Source: Gammaproteobacteria bacterium (GTDB taxonomy: Bacteria; Pseudomonadota; Gammaproteobacteria; Pseudomonadales; Pseudohongiellaceae). Taken from it: DNA of 5,140 nt. The notes under the pieces were generated by a model, which was given only the letters and a program-made list of their open reading frames with translations, did not search any database and was not told the origin of the DNA. Below are positions 5,056 through 5,140 of this stretch, in pieces. The stretch is from positions 1-5,140 of the forward strand of contig JAESUT010000138.1 of assembly GCA_016762995.1 (NCBI GenBank), in the 5' to 3' direction. The position numbers were made by a program, and so were the translations under genes. Positions within the stretch are counted from its first letter, which is position 1, and every line of letters begins with the position of its first letter.

Positions 5056-5140
5056 GGAGAGATGGCCGAGTGGCTGAAGGCGCGCCCCTGCTAAGGGCGT
5101 ATAGGGGAAACTTTATCGAGGGTTCGAATCCCTCTCTCTC
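5056..5140 (+). tRNA. tRNA-Ser, anticodon GCU (3' end cut by window edge)
   Basis: Class II tRNA cloverleaf. Acceptor 5' strand GGAGAGA (5056-5062); D-arm 5065-5081 with GCC/GGC stem; anticodon stem CGCCC/GGGCG (5083-5087 with 5095-5099) around the loop CTGCTAA, giving anticodon GCT at 5090-5092 (reads AGC/AGU serine codons). The long variable arm has ATAGGG paired with CTTTAT (two G-U pairs) closing a GAAA tetraloop (5107-5110), diagnostic for Ser here. T-arm GAGGG/CCCTC (5118-5134) has the TTCGAAT loop. The 3' acceptor strand TCTCTC ends at the window edge: one stem base, the discriminator and any CCA are missing. It is on the same strand as the CoA-transferase, 145 bases after its stop, with its own probable promoter. 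Confidence 0.96.

Overview
The window holds a compact catabolic gene cluster of five enzyme genes arranged as two divergent operons, followed by the start of a serine tRNA gene. The protein sequences, mixed base composition, ATG/GTG starts with GAGGAG-type ribosome binding sites, and the tRNA-Ser(GCU) fit a proteobacterium, most likely a gammaproteobacterium. That placement is inference; no marker gene allows a firmer one.

Leftward operon (minus strand, transcribed from about 2740 down to 66): a short MaoC-type hotfold hydratase (150 aa), a CitE/HpcH-type CoA-ester lyase (296 aa) and an acyl-CoA dehydrogenase (388 aa), with gaps of 46 and 6 bases. Rightward operon (plus strand, from about 2797 to 4910): a 288-aa hydratase of the HTD2/FAS1-like type (relatives: mesaconyl-C4-CoA hydratase Meh and the Pseudomonas type of itaconyl-CoA hydratase), overlapping by 4 bases (ATGA) a class III (CaiB/BaiF) CoA-transferase of 395 aa. 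The 231-base spacer between the operons carries a candidate pair of overlapping divergent promoters, a palindrome at the predicted rightward start, and a six-unit degenerate tandem repeat with an 11-base period. No regulator gene is present in the window.

Taken together, CoA-transferase + hydratase + CitE-like lyase is the enzyme set of bacterial itaconate degradation (itaconate -> itaconyl-CoA -> (S)-citramalyl-CoA -> acetyl-CoA + pyruvate; Ict, Ich, Ccl). An acyl-CoA dehydrogenase also accompanies these genes in the Pseudomonas aeruginosa cluster, as I recall it. The second, unrelated-looking hydratase (MaoC) and the dehydrogenase suggest that the route may accept further branched C5 dicarboxylates such as mesaconate or methylsuccinate; that part is inference. 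Substrates of this enzyme class cannot be fixed by reading sequence alone.

The last 230 bases contain a probable stable-RNA promoter (extended -10 with GC-rich discriminator), a roughly 100-base leader with two small hairpins, and tRNA-Ser(GCU), cut off by the window edge one acceptor base before the end of its stem. I see no mobile element, CRISPR array, toxin-antitoxin pair or defence system. The window looks like an ordinary, well-kept metabolic cluster; the most unusual sequence in it is the 11-base-period repeat between the operons.
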